From assembly GCF_018446385.1 (NCBI RefSeq), contig NC_055988.1, positions 165,118,209 to 165,182,208 of the forward strand: a stretch of DNA of 64,000 nt, read 5' to 3'. The notes under the pieces are model-generated. The model worked only from the letters and a program-made list of their open reading frames with translations, made no database searches and had not been told where the DNA came from. The translations under genes were made by a program, and so were the position numbers. Shown here in pieces: positions 23,358 through 33,723 of this stretch (positions are counted from its first letter, which is position 1; every line of letters begins with the position of its first letter). Origin of the DNA: Zingiber officinale. Taxonomy: Eukaryota; Streptophyta; Magnoliopsida; Zingiberales; Zingiberaceae.

Positions 23358-24133
23358 TGTTGAATAAGTGTGAATGAAGAAGAGGTGGAAGAGAAGAAGT
23401 TTTATTGTGAATGAGATTTTAGTCCTACATTGGGAGTTTCAAGATATGTAAGTTTGTTTATATTGATTCATATACATTGTGGATGTGAATAAATGCATGG
23501 GGAGAAGTTCTCTCTCATGTGTGGGTGTGTAAGGGATACAAATCCAGGGCTTAAATTGCATTGAATCATGTTGACTTATGTGTAGGCATAACTTGTGTGT
23601 GTCGAATGTCGGACCAAATGAGGCAAAACAGAGTACCACTCAGTTCGCCGTGACCACCAGTGCTTGGTGGAGCTAGTGCACCGCCAGACCGTTATATCAT
23701 GGGAAACAGACGACTCAAGTAAGTCTCGAAGCACAGCCGGAGGTGGGGGTGAATCTGTTTCAAGGAAACTGCGACTCTCGCAGGCCTCGGCTGATCTGTC
23801 CTCCTCTCGACTGACCTGCCGCTCGGTCGATCCGCCCTCTGCTCGGCCGATCCACCTGCTTAGCCGACCCGCCCTCTCAGTCGATCAGCCCTCCGCTTGG
23901 CCGACCCGCCCTCTTGGTCGATCCGCCCTCTTGGCCGACCTGCTCTCTCGGCTGATCCGCCCGCTCGGCAACACAGACTATCAGCTCAGCCGATCTTCTT
24001 ACTCGGCAATTCTTCGGCTCATAGCAGAAATTAGCCCCTGCTGGCAGCTTGAGATTATCTGCTCAGGTCATCTCTACTGTAAATTGAATTTAATTCAGAG
24101 CAGTTAAATTCAGCTAATATATCTCCGACAACA
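23358..24133 (+). mobile_element. Probable solo LTR, ~776 bp
   Basis: It starts TGTTGAATAAGTG and soon carries TTTTAGTCCTACATTGGGAG, close to the TTAGTCCCACATTGG phrase common near the 5' end of plant copia/TRIM LTRs. It ends CTCCGACAACA. The centre holds a CTCGGCCGATC minisatellite. Flanking 5-mers (ATATA and TATTG) do not match, so the ends or the solo-LTR reading may be wrong. An ORF at 23664-24107 runs through the minisatellite and is not considered a gene. Confidence 0.5.
23780..23980 (+). repeat. CTCGGCCGATCCGCC minisatellite
   Basis: About nine degenerate units built on CTCGGYYGAYCYGCC, with irregular 15-27 bp spacing, lie inside the probable LTR. The core CGGCCG is self-complementary. 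The block is sharply GC-rich in an AT-rich neighbourhood. Confidence 0.7.
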
Positions 24134-24439
24134 TATTGTTTGTGTCCAATAATATATTCATTATACATCAATAAGACAACATGAGAAAATAGATAAATCA
24201 ACCAACCAAAGGAAGATATTTGATTAATCTTGGTATATACTACAAGGTCATATGCTTTTAACTAAGTAGAGCTTTTGCTAAATGTTTGAAATTTTTGGTC
24301 TTTTTATGTGCCAATAAAGAATAATAGGATCTTAATGATTTTACTAGTATTATGGACAACTAGTATGTGTATTATAGTATTGTTTGCCAAAGTATATCCA
24401 AAAATAGTGCTAACGATGTAATTTGTCTATCATTTTGTT

Positions 24440-24835
24440 ACAGGCAACAAAATAAAACACTAACTCTAAAATACTAAATGTCAAAACTTACACACGCTTG
24501 AGTTTCAATAAAACTGAAAGTAAATTGCTGGAAGCCTGGAAGCAGAACAAAACATCTCAATTGATAATAACTTCCCATGTTGGTGGTGCTAGCTCTCATC
24601 AAATTCTTTCATCAATCTTTTTACCATTGTGACAAAAAGACGAATACACTCGTCCTCAACGCCCCCGTCAATCCGTACCAGAATCAATCCTTTCACCATG
24701 ATTCTTATTGATGTGGCAGCACATTGGTAAATGCTCATCCTAGTTTTGACAAGTGTAGGCATTCAATTCTACTAAGTACATTATATAACTATAAAAATGT
24801 GACAAGACCTATATCCAAGTGAATTTGGTACGAGA
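24440..24835 (-). pseudogene. Copy 2 of the 22590-22960 segment, decayed
   Basis: Shared blocks in order: ATCATTTTGTTA, CTAAATGTCAAAACTTACAC with GCTTGAGTTTCAA, GATAATAACTTCCC, GATTCTTATTG, AATGCTCATCCTAGTTT, ATTCTACTAAGTACATTA and ATATCCAAGTGAATTT. A small SINE 3' fragment (24647-24690) interrupts it. The ORF of copy 1 is not conserved. Confidence 0.55.
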
Positions 24836-24881
24836 AAAGTAAGTCATTTCTTCGTATACTACATTAATGCTATCTGATTCT

Positions 24882-25198
24882 ATTATGCCGTTAAATACCA
24901 AACTCATTAAGTGATCTAACTCCGATTTATTGGGTTTCGGATTATTGAATGTGGATTAGATGCGTAGAACATTTTAACTTGATCTGTTATCATTGATGGG
25001 TTGATAACGGATACAGATCCTCTATATAAAGGATTAACTACGGATTATGTCGTTAAGATACCAAACTCGTTAAATGATCTAACTTCGGTTTATTGGGTTT
25101 AAGATTATTGAATGTGGATTAAAAGTGTAGAATTCTTTAGCTCGATCCGTTATCATTGATGAGTTAATAATGGATGCGGATTCTCTATATAAAGGATT
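24882..25198 (+). repeat. Two tandem ~160 bp units, each ending in CTATATAAAGGATT
   Basis: Unit 1 (ATTATGCCGTTAAATACC...) and unit 2 (ATTATGTCGTTAAGATACC...) share TGATCTAACT, TTTATTGGGTTT, ATTGAATGTGGATTA and TATCATTGATG in the same order. Both close with a TATA-like CTATATAAAGGATT. They may be two promoter-bearing units of a decayed LTR. Confidence 0.65.
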
Positions 25199-25209
25199 GG
25201 TCCCCATTG

Positions 25210-26284
25210 GATTAGGACATTGATGTCATGAATAGCAAGTGTATGATTTATTGTCAAGTAATAAAATATTGATCCACGGGAAAGTAATAAAATATTGATC
25301 CACAGGAATTGTTGATTAAATACTAGATGAGGTTGCAAGGCTAGTTATCTAGACGGCCCAAGTTGTGTCCAATCAAGAGAGAAAGAGAGGAAAGAGAGAA
25401 AGGGGGAGAGAGAAAGCAAGTAATCACTCAGAGAAATTGGATTGGAGGAAAGATTCTATGATTCGGTTTTCCTATGATGATAGTTGATACTCTAAGTAAT
25501 ATTCACCTCCTTACCAACATGTTTACTTTCTTGTAGGGATTCTAACCAAATAAATGATACAAATCGGATTATACCAAAGAGTCTACCCCAAATTCAACGC
25601 TATTAGCAAAGAAGTAACACTAAAAAGTCCACATAAAGGGTTACCCATGTCACATGAGATCCCACGGTCTTATAATCAAGATTACTCACTCCACTTTTTA
25701 ACCTCTAATTGGGGCAAACCCATAAACCCCTAGTTAGTTAATCCCTTGCAGTGAATTAGCTCCATTTGAAGGTGATAACTCTAAAAAATCCGCTTAAAGG
25801 GATGCCCCCTGTCACATGAGGTCTTGCGATCATACAACCTAGAGCATCTTCTTTACATGGTAACCAATCCTCCACATTCAATTCTATTCACAACTCACAC
25901 AATCAATCAAGCAAGAACAAGAAGCAAACATCTCATAGAATAAGGAAATAAACAAATACATAGTTTACACGTCAACAATTACATCATAGTTACTCTCTAC
26001 TCCTAGAATCCGATGATCTACTCCATGATAAGAGAAATACAACCAAAAGACAAAGAGAATAGCATTTACAATCCCCAAAACAGAAACAAGAGGAGAAGAA
26101 TGTTTATTAATGCGATGTCAGTCTTCTCGGATGAAATCCTTGCTTGGATGGTGGACGGATCATCGAAATCGGCCATGGAAAATGCTCTCCTAGGGTTTCC
26201 TAAAAAGAGCAGAACCCTCCTCCTCTGGTTAAGGGTCTTCTTGGGCCTTTTATAGCCCTACCAACCATTAAAAATGGTTGGGAA
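25210..26284 (-). mobile_element. Possible minus-strand LTR fragment with TATA box
   Basis: A minus-strand TATAAAAGG (26247-26255) is followed, reading leftward, by about 1 kb of leader-like DNA lacking ORFs. It includes a GAGAGAAAGAGAGG purine run (25375-25417) and a 22-bp-class direct repeat (AAGTAATAAAATATTGATCC, 25256 and 25285). The general layout recalls the Athila-type LTRs at 51259 and 58018, but I see no direct match and no defined ends. The short ORF 26013-26255 on the other strand is not considered a gene. Confidence 0.3.
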
Positions 26285-26371
26285 TGTTGGTGCAATCGAC
26301 CTCCAGAGTTTTGATATTTTATAATATGTTTAATGGAGCTTGGTTAAGGTTGACTAGATGACTGCAAATAG

Positions 26372-27103
26372 TGTTGGTGCGGAAAGCATCCGACGATCGA
26401 ACCTCAGTTTTGATAATGGCAAAGGGATTCAAAGTTTAGATTAATTGTTGTCTAACGTATTTGAATGAGTGTTTCAGGAAAGTCCTAACTGCGGTTAGGC
26501 AGGTGAAACCCCTAGGGGGTGGTAACCCTAGGTAAAGGAAAATCCTAGGGGACGGTAACCCTAGGTCATAAGGGGAGGTAACCATATGCGGAAAGTCTTG
26601 GCGGGTCGGAGCTTCGGGCAAAAATCCTAGGGGGCGGTAACCCTAGGTTGAAATCTTGGTGTCACGAACCGGGTGGAAGTCTAGACGGGTCGTGGACCGG
26701 ATGTCCAGCATGAAGACCGGAAGCAACGGATGCTGAGCAAAAGTCCAGTCAATCTGGAGGATCGAACTAGCAAAGGTAAACTCTCCTGAGAGGAGTAGGT
26801 GAGGACACGTTCCCCGCAAAGGGAACAGTATGTGTCGGGTCGACCTAGGGTTTCCGGTCGGAAATCTAAAGTCAAACCCGGACAGTCCGGTGACTGTCAA
26901 ATATTTATTTATCATATTTATTATGTGATAACTTTGTGTTGCAGGGTATTTTTAGGGACTAACGTATCTTGCAGGGACCAAAGTGCATTTTACACCTCGG
27001 ATGAACAGTACCCGAGGCGGCTCCATAGAGCTTGGAGGCCCCTTAGGTACAAGGCGGAAGTTGTCTGCGGGAAGGAGTTGGAGGCGCCTCCATGGGATTT
27101 TTT
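26372..27103 (+). mobile_element. 5' LTR with a deletion that removes its 3' half and the PBS
   Basis: Up to CTCCATGGGA (about 27103) this matches the 3' LTR up to about 31335. It then jumps to TTTTTTTCGCCTTTCATTTTT, which in the related element at 12160 lies downstream of the PBS. The TATA box, R, U5, poly-C tract and PBS are therefore missing, about 550 bp of LTR plus the leader start. Confidence 0.75.
26500..26660 (+). repeat. CCTAGGGggcggtaaCCCTAGG palindrome units in the 5' LTR
   Basis: Three to four units with arms CCTAGGG/CCCTAGG occur here, and again, partly degraded, at 30750-30890 in the 3' LTR. A fourth, shorter GGGGAGGTAACC unit breaks the pattern. Confidence 0.65.
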
Positions 27104-27346
27104 TTCGCCTTTCATTTTTTCCCTCCAAAACTGTTTTCGAAAAATTCATTCTCATCTCTTCACCGCTCATTAGTATTGATAAAATATCGCATTTAGCAAA
27201 ATTTGATATAATATTTTTTAATAATATTTTATTATTTTTTTTTCAAAATTTGTGAATTCCTATTTCTATTATTTTCCCGCACTACTAATCCAAAACCAAG
27301 TCTTGGAATAAGTTTTATTGTTTTTATTTTGCGAGATTCCTTCTTA

Positions 27347-28480
27347 ATGGCCTACGAAGATGGATACAGTTCCACATGCCTACCACTTCTGTCCGGCGAG
27401 AATTTCAAATATTGGAAAGACCAGGTGGAGCACCAACTGAAGACCGAAGCAAAAATATGGACTATAGTCCATATTGGATTTATTCTCCCCACCGAAGAAG
27501 GTGTACCCATCACGTGTGACAAGTAGGATGCACAAACAATAAGAACATTAGAGTCAAATGCAAAAGCAACTTGTATTCTCCTATGCGGACTAACAAATTC
27601 AGATATTGATCAAGTTGGAAAGTTCAACAATGCTAAGAAGCTTTGGGAGAAATTGCTCAAGCTTTATGAGATCCCTTCATAGCCAGAAGATCAAATAGAA
27701 CCTGAGTCCGAATCTGAATTTAAATCCCTAGAGTCAACCTACGAACCAAACTCAAAAGAATCAGTGCATACCGATTTCATAACACTGATGACCAAAGACG
27801 AGATATCTAAATCTGAGTCAGAATTTGAAATGGCAACAGTCAAGGGGGAGAATCCTATCATGTATCCTAAAGGTAAAATTATAAATTCAAATTTTAAATT
27901 TCACATAACTTGTTTCAAATGCAGGGAGAGAGGGCACTATAGAAACCAGTGCCCTACTCGTAAGACTCGGCCGACACAACCAGATAAGAAGGAGAACTCG
28001 ATCCAGAAAGGAAAGAAGCACATTGAATGCTCCAAGTGCAAACGAATCGATCACTGCAAAAGACAATGTCCAGAAAGAAGACCCAAGGATCTAGGGGAAG
28101 AAATCAAGGTAAGCGAATTTACATTACATGAAAATCTAGTTTTTGCAACGCATGTTATTCCCCTACCTAAATCTGCTTGTTCTAATATAGATTTCTCTAG
28201 AAAATTAGATATGCATGCTAATTATACAACGAATAGAGTTAATTCAAACCTAAACAAGAATAACTCAAAATTGTTTAATAAATGCCAGAAATTAGCTTTT
28301 AGAAAATTAGAGAAACAAAGTAATATCTTAAAAGATAAAATCGATAAATTAGAAAAGATTATTAATAATTTAACTAATCCACAAAATCTAGACTTGGGTT
28401 ACAAGTCTAAGGTAAAACTTAAACACTATAAACCAAGCTATAATCAAGTACCTTTTAATTATAATCTAAACTTAAATTAA
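27347..28480 (+). pseudogene. gag: SIRE-like copia gag with two zinc knuckles and two in-frame TAG stops
   Basis: A single frame runs from ATG 27347 to the TAA at 28478-28480, interrupted only by TAG at 27524 and TAG at 27680. The N-terminus has the copia gag pattern (SGENFKYWKDQVEHQL), then a UBN2-like stretch (NAKKLWEKLLKLYE), a Ser/Glu-rich linker, and two CX2CX4HX4C zinc knuckles (CFKCRERGHYRNQC at about 27910, CSKCKRIDHCKRQC at about 28030). A Leu/Lys-rich probable coiled coil (EKQSNILKDKIDKLEKIINN) and a closing DLGYKSK motif follow. Gag packages the element RNA into cytoplasmic particles. With two stops the full protein needs readthrough or is lost; the frame is otherwise well kept, suggesting recent origin. 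Confidence 0.85.
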
Positions 28481-28920
28481 ACTAAATCTAATCTAACTTA
28501 ATTAGATCTAAACTAAATCAAACTTAAATTTGTTAACTTAACTAATAAACGTGCTCGGTAATTTCTTTTTGGACATAAGTTTGATTTACACTTGTCCAGT
28601 TAAACTTAGGGGTTTTCAAAAAGAAAATTAAATATATAATTTCTTTGAGAGGTTCTGTCTAGGAAGGGGTGAATGATCTCATACCCAAGAAGGTCTAGTG
28701 CCTCGCCACGACCTTGGAACCAATCTTTGAAATATGTATTTAATTGACTAGTTGGAAACCTAAGTTTAACTCAAATGTAAATTAATCCTTAGAAATAATT
28801 TAAATCAAAGATAACTATCTCACAAATCAAATTAAGATTCTCTGATTGATAACGTAGGATCGGGAGAGATAGATCTAGGATAAACCTAATAAATCAACCT
28901 AATTAACTAGATAATATATA
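28480..28920 (+). other. Non-coding block after gag
   Basis: It contains CCCAAGAAGGTCTAGTGCCTCGCCACG, which echoes the 6190-6230 portion of the solo LTR at 3806. It carries no credible ORF and leads into the low-complexity array. Confidence 0.45.
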
Positions 28921-29900
28921 TAAAAAAATCCTTTTAAAAATTATTCTAAAAATCCTTTTCAAAATAATATTAAAAATCCTTTAAAAATTATTTTCAAAAT
29001 CCTTTTAAAAATTATTTTAAAAATCCTTTAAAAATTATTTTAAAAATCCTTTAAAAATTTTTATTTTAAAAATCCTTTAAAAAGTATTTTAAAAATCCTT
29101 TCAAAAGTATTTTAAAAATCCTTTAAAAATTATTTTAAAAATCCTTTAAAAAATTTACTTTAAAAATTCTTTAAAAAGTATTTTAAAAATCTTTTAAAAG
29201 TTATTTTAAAAATTCTTTTAAAATATATTTTAAAAACCCTTTAAAAATTATTTTAAAAATCCTTTAAAAAATTATTTTAAAAAATCCTTTAAAAAAATAT
29301 TTTAAAAATCCTTTAAAAATTAATTTTAAAAATTCTTTGAAAAATTATTTTAAAATATTTTTAAAAATCTTTGAAAAATCAGTTAAAATCATTTAAAATC
29401 ATTTTAAAAATTCTTTTAAAAATCTTTTAAAAACCATTTTAAAAATATTTTAAAAAATCATTTTAAAAATCCTTTAAAAATTATTTTAAAAATCTTTTAA
29501 AAACCCTTTAAAAATATTTTAAAAATCATTTTAAATTAAAATCATTTAAAAATCTTTTAAAAATCATTTTAAAAATATTTTTAAAATCATTTTAAAAATC
29601 TTTTTAAAATCATTTTAAAAAATATTTTTAAAAATCTTTTAAAAATCATTTTAAAAATCCTTTAAAAAAACATTTTAAAAAACATTTTAAAAATCTTTTA
29701 AAAAACCCCTTAAAAATCATTTTAAAAATTCTTTAAAAATCTTTTTAAATCTTTTAAAAATCCTTTAAAAAACATTTAAAAATCATTTTAAAAATCTTTT
29801 AAAAATCATTTGAAAAAACATTTGAAAAACTTATTTAAAAATTATTTCAAAGTCATTTAAAAAATCATTTGAGAAACTTAGTTTCAAAATTATTTAAAAA
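28920..29900. repeat. TTTTAAAAATCCTTTAAAAATTA low-complexity array
   Basis: About 45 irregular units of 20-23 bp are built from ATTTTAAAAATC and CTTTAAAAATT. The TTTAAA core is self-complementary. The array occupies the pol position, as at 14400-16260 in a different element. Confidence 0.75.
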
Positions 29901-30597
29901 ATTCTTTAAAGAATTCAATATCTTTAAATATTCCCATCTCACACTCACTAATAAGCTCAACTTGCTTGATAACCTAGAATGGATAAAACGAAAAATTAGG
30001 TAAATTATTTCTTGCTTTTAAACTTTTATATTTTAAATGTTTGAACTCTAGGACCCAAAAATTTACTAAGGCATTAATTAATGGGGAGTGAGTGGAGTCA
30101 AGGTAAGTTTCTTGTTTTAAACTTACTTTCAAAATAAAATTTTAAATTTTTTGAGTATTTGCTAAGTGTTTTTCTCAAAAGCTAAGTGTTTTTCAAAAAC
30201 TTTGTTTTTAAAAATAACAATTATTGTCAAAAGTTTTTAAAGACAAATTCACTTTCACTTAGCTAAGTATTTTTCTAACCTAGTTATTAATCAATTTATA
30301 AAGGATGAGATTTTTTTTCAAATTTATGCCAAATGTTTTTGAGCTAAACTTTTCAAGCTAAGGTCATTCATCACTTTATCATTTTTACTTTTACTCTCTC
30401 ATTCTTGATATATGGCAAAGGGGGAGAGTATGAAGAAATTCAAAGAAAAATTCATAAATTAAAAGAAATCTTTTTTAAGGGGGAGCTTCTATTAAGGGGG
30501 AGTTTTATATGTGCTTATGCTTTATTTATGCTTGTGCTTAGTTATGTTTATCTTTATTGCATTTTTTACTTAACTTTGAATTTCGGTTGTCATAATC
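29900..30597 (+). other. 3' internal non-coding region of the nested element
   Basis: AT-rich sequence with repeated CTAAGTGTTTTTC and GGGGGAG words. A 70-residue ORF at 30405-30617 spans GGGGGAG repeats and the polypurine tract; it has a hydrophobic centre but no recognised homology, and is not annotated as a gene. Confidence 0.45.
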
Positions 30598-30610
30598 AAA
30601 AAGGGAGAGA
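30598..30610 (+). other. Polypurine tract of the nested element
   Basis: AAAAAGGGAGAGA lies one base before the 3' LTR start TGTTGATGCGG, the correct place for plus-strand priming. Confidence 0.75.
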
Positions 30611-30611
30611 T

Positions 30612-31886
30612 TGTTGATGCGGAAAGCATCCGAGATCGAACCTCAGTTTTGATAATGGCAAAGGAATTCAAAGTTAAGATTAATTATTGTCTAACGTACT
30701 TGAATGAGTGTTTCAGGAAAGTTCTAAATGCGGTTAGGCAAGTGAAAACCATAAGGGGTGGTAACCCTAGGTAAAGGAAAACCTTAGGGGGCAGTAACCC
30801 TAGGTCATAGGGGGAGGTAACCCTATACGGAAAGTCTTAGCGAGTTAGAGGTTTGGGCAAAAATCCTAGAGGGCGGTAACCCTAGGTTGAAATCCTGGTG
30901 TCGCGAACCGGGTGGAAGTCTGGACGGGTCGTGGACTGAACGTCCAGCATGAAGACCAGAAGTAACGGATGCTGAGCAAAAGTCCAGTAGATCTAGAGAA
31001 TCGAACTAGCAAAGGTAAACTCTCTTGAGAGGAGTAGGTGAGGACGTGTTCCCCGCAGAGGGAACAGTAGGCGTCGGGTCGACCTAGGGTTTCTGGTCGA
31101 AAATTTGAAGTCAGACCCGAACAGTCCGGTGACTGTCAAATATTCATTTATCATATTTATTATGTGCTAACTTTGTGCTGCAGGATATTTTTGGGGACTA
31201 ACATATCTTGTAGGGACCAAAGTGCATTTTACACCTCGGATGAATAGTACCCGAGGCGCCTCCATGGATCTTGGAGGTGCCTCAGGTACAAGGTGGAAGC
31301 TGTCTGTGGGAAGGAGCTGGAGGCACCTCCATGGGACTTAGAGGTGCCTTGGAACGCTGCTTGGAGGCGCCTTGGAGTGGCGTTGGAGGCGCCTTCAGGT
31401 GGATAACGGGCAGCGAGCAGAGGCTTATCGCAGAGTTGATTTCGGGATATGATTTCAGGTTGGAGGCGCCTTGGACACCCTATATAAGAGAGTCTCGACC
31501 AACAGCTAGAGACAATAGATTCTAAGCTATTCTTCTGCTACAAGCTGCTAACGAGACGATCCCAAAGTGCTGCAACAACATCCCGACAACCCGGAGCTTC
31601 AGTTTTCAGTATTTTGTTGTCAGTATAAAGTTTCTTTACTGGTTTTACATTGTACTTAGTTCGTAATAACATTTTCCGAGCTTATAGTTGTTTCCCACTG
31701 AAAATGATCAACGATCGCGGACTTTGGAGTAGGAGTCGCCACAGGCTCCGAACCAAGTAACCAACTTGTGTTAGCGTTTGTTCTTTTCCTTTCCACTGCG
31801 TTTATTTACTCGATACGTTTTAAATCGAACGAAATAGCCACGAGCGCTATTCACCCCCCCCCCCTCTAGCGCTTCTCGATCCAACA
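30612..31886 (+). mobile_element. Complete 3' LTR of the nested element, 1275 bp
   Basis: It starts TGTTGATGCGGAAAGC and ends CTCGATCCAACA. It has palindromic CCTAGGG units, a covarying hairpin (CTGGACG/CGTCCAG, 30918-30945), a GTTCCC/GGGAAC stem (31049-31066), GAGGCGCCTCC palindromes (31250-31400), TATATAAG at 31481, a GGAGTAGGAGTCGCC block and a poly-C run at 31851-31864. Confidence 0.88.
31250..31470 (+). promoter_or_regulatory. GAGGCGCCTCC palindrome array upstream of the LTR TATA box
   Basis: Arms GAGGCGCCTCC/GGAGGTGCCTC pair over 11 bp with one G-T wobble. A second unit reads GAGGCACCTCC...GAGGTGCC. Three further GGAGGCGCCTT half-units follow, the last about 10 bp before TATATAAG (31481). 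Confidence 0.7.
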
Positions 31887-31891
31887 AATAG

Positions 31892-32040
31892 TGAGTAGTC
31901 TACCAAGTCATTACAAGTGGTGAGTAGTCTACCGAGTTACTGTAAGTGGTGAGTAATCTATCGAGTGACTGCAAGTGGTGAGTAGTCTATCGAGTGACTG
32001 CAAGGGGTGAGTAGTCTACCAAGTGACTAGCAAGTCCAAG
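31892..32040 (+). repeat. 29-bp minisatellite, about five units
   Basis: The unit is AAGTGGTGAGTAGTCTACCG plus AGTGACTGC. The nested element inserted into its first unit, since the left flank ends GACTGCAAATAG and the right resumes at TGAGTAGTC. Confidence 0.8.
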
Positions 32041-32079
32041 CAGGTTAAAGTGACCTGATGCTTGACAAGAGAAAAATCC

Positions 32080-32270
32080 TAGGGGAGGTATCCTTAGGTA
32101 ATGAAAGTCCTAGTAAATGAAGCTAGGCCCTAGTGAATGAAGCTAGGTGATGAAAGTCCTGGTTAGTGAAGCTAGGCAGTGGAAAGTCCTAGTGAGTGAA
32201 ACTAAGTGATGAAAGTCCTAGTAAATGAAAATCATAGGGGGTAACCCTAGGTAGTGAGAAGTCTTGGAGG
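32080..32270 (+). repeat. GAAAGTCCTAGTGAATGAAGCTAGG repeats in the outer LTR
   Basis: Five or more degenerate units have GTCCTAGT and AGCTAGG ends. The same theme (CTTCACTCACCAGGACTTTCC on the opposite strand) fills 45125-45350 in the minus-strand solo LTR. Confidence 0.6.
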
Positions 32271-32704
32271 AGTAAACTTCAAGTATGTGTGACCGAATAG
32301 TTTCTGGTCAACATCACAATGTTAACCAAACGAACAAATTTTGGTAACCCTAAGTATAGTTTTACCAATACTATTTTGCATTACTATTATTATTGTTGTG
32401 TTAATTTATTATTATAGGAAAAGTATTAGTGGATCAGGCGATCAAACATTGAGCAAAGAAAGTCTAAACAAGTCTGGAGAACCAGATGTTTGGTAGGTGA
32501 GTGATGTAAGCTCCTGAGGGAGTGCGGTGAGGTCGTGTCCTGGTAGGGACAAACCTTAAGAGTTGATCCAACTGAAGAAACCAATGGAGGTTTCTAGATT
32601 GAGATCAAGACAATCCTAACTGTCTCATTCATGCACTTATATATCTATCTAACTCTGTTTTGCATGACTATTATTATACTATTGTTGTGTTAACTTTGTT
32701 TTAC

Positions 32705-33092
32705 AGATTGAACAAAGTTTGAGTTAACCGAGGGTTCGATTGACTGAATAGGTGGTTCGGTTGATCGATTTGGCCAGTGTGGCACAAATATGATCGTGCT
32801 CTACAAACTTGGAAACAAATATTTATCTATCAACTAAACAAGAGGTTCAGTCGACCAATCCAATTTTAGTAAACGATAGGGATCAGATCGAATAGAAGCA
32901 AAATTGGTAGATTCAGGTTCGGTCAACCAATTAGCTGGATCAGTCGACTGAACAGCATGATTTACGGGATCGGACGGATCAGATCAGGGCAAAGAAGGGT
33001 GCAAAGTTTAGTCAACCGATAGGAGATTCAGTCGATTGATAAATTTAGTCAACCGAACGAAGTTTTAGTCAACCGAACGAGACCTATAAAAG
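32705..33092 (+). promoter_or_regulatory. TTCRGTCRACCGA palindrome array and TATA box of the outer LTR
   Basis: About nine GTCRAC-centred motifs (for example TTCAGTCGACCAAT, GTCGACTGAAC, TTAGTCAACCGAACG) occupy about 350 bp and end next to TATAAAAG at 33085-33092. Confidence 0.6.
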
Positions 33093-33509
33093 AAGCCCTC
33101 GAATTTCTAGCCAGATACAACTTCTCCTTTTTGATCTTTTACTGCATCCATTCATTGCTCATGAAAGCTACAACTACTATGACGTCGAGAGGCTTCCGAT
33201 AACCTATTCTTCATCTTACATACATTGTTGTCAATATTTTTATTTTACTTGTACATTGTATTCATACTTGTACTATTTCATCATTTAGTAGATTACCCAA
33301 CGAAAGTGATCAACAATCACGAACCTTGAAGTAGGAGTCGGCTATGCTCTAAACCAAGTAAAAAAAGGAGACTTATCTTTTATCTTTAATTTTTTTAAAC
33401 TTTATTACCGCTACGTAACTTTATTTGCTTTCACGTTAAGAAAAGAAAAGATTTTAATTGAACAAGATTTACCCCCCCCCCTCCTCCCAATCTTTCATAA
33501 TTCAACAAT

Positions 33510-33521
33510 TGGTATCAGAGC
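33510..33521 (+). other. Primer-binding site (tRNA-iMet) of the outer element
   Basis: TGGTATCAGAGC starts 2 nt after the LTR end TTCAACA and matches the plant initiator-Met tRNA 3' end in full. Confidence 0.88.
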
Positions 33522-33723
33522 AAGATTATTCTAAAAAGACTTAAAAGTCTTTCTAACATTTTTGTTTAATATTTTATTTAAAATAATTGCCAAGCAAAAT
33601 TTTTTCTTTTGCCTTTTTTCACATTTTTTGTTTTTTCATTTCTCGATTAATTCTTTTCCCATACTACCAATCCAAGACCGTCTTGGAAATTGCATTTAGC
33701 TATATTGTTTTGCACGGATAAAA

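Larger units (their letters stand above)
26372..31886 (+). mobile_element. Complete non-autonomous SIRE-like element, 5.5 kb, TSD AATAG
   Basis: It is flanked by AATAG on both sides (26367-26371 and 31887-31891) and has TGTTGGTGCGG...GATCCAACA termini. Contents are a damaged 5' LTR (26372 to about 27103), gag with two zinc knuckles, a low-complexity TTTTAAAA array, a polypurine tract and a full 3' LTR (30612-31886). Protease, integrase, RT and RNase H are entirely absent, so mobilisation needed proteins from elsewhere. It lies within the first unit of a minisatellite of the outer LTR. Confidence 0.88.
26285..33507 (+). mobile_element. 5' LTR of the outer gag-only SIRE-like element, split by a nested element
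   Basis: The LTR starts TGTTGGTGCAATCGACC (26285-26371) and continues at 31892-33507, ending CATAATTCAACA just before a primer-binding site. The intervening 26372-31886 is a complete nested element plus TSD. The LTR holds a 29-bp minisatellite, GAAAGTCCTAG repeats, a covarying hairpin (32469-32500), TTCRGTCRACCGA palindromes, a TATAAAAG box (33085), the shared GAAGTAGGAGTCGG...AACCAAGTAA block and a poly-C tract. Its own length is about 1.7 kb. Confidence 0.8.

Noticed and set aside
23664..24107. 147-codon ORF
   Set aside because: Runs through the CTCGGCCGATC minisatellite, so it is a repeat-derived open frame.
30405..30617. 70-codon ORF with hydrophobic centre
   Set aside because: It overlaps GGGGGAG repeats and the polypurine tract of the nested element; no env-like feature beyond one hydrophobic stretch.
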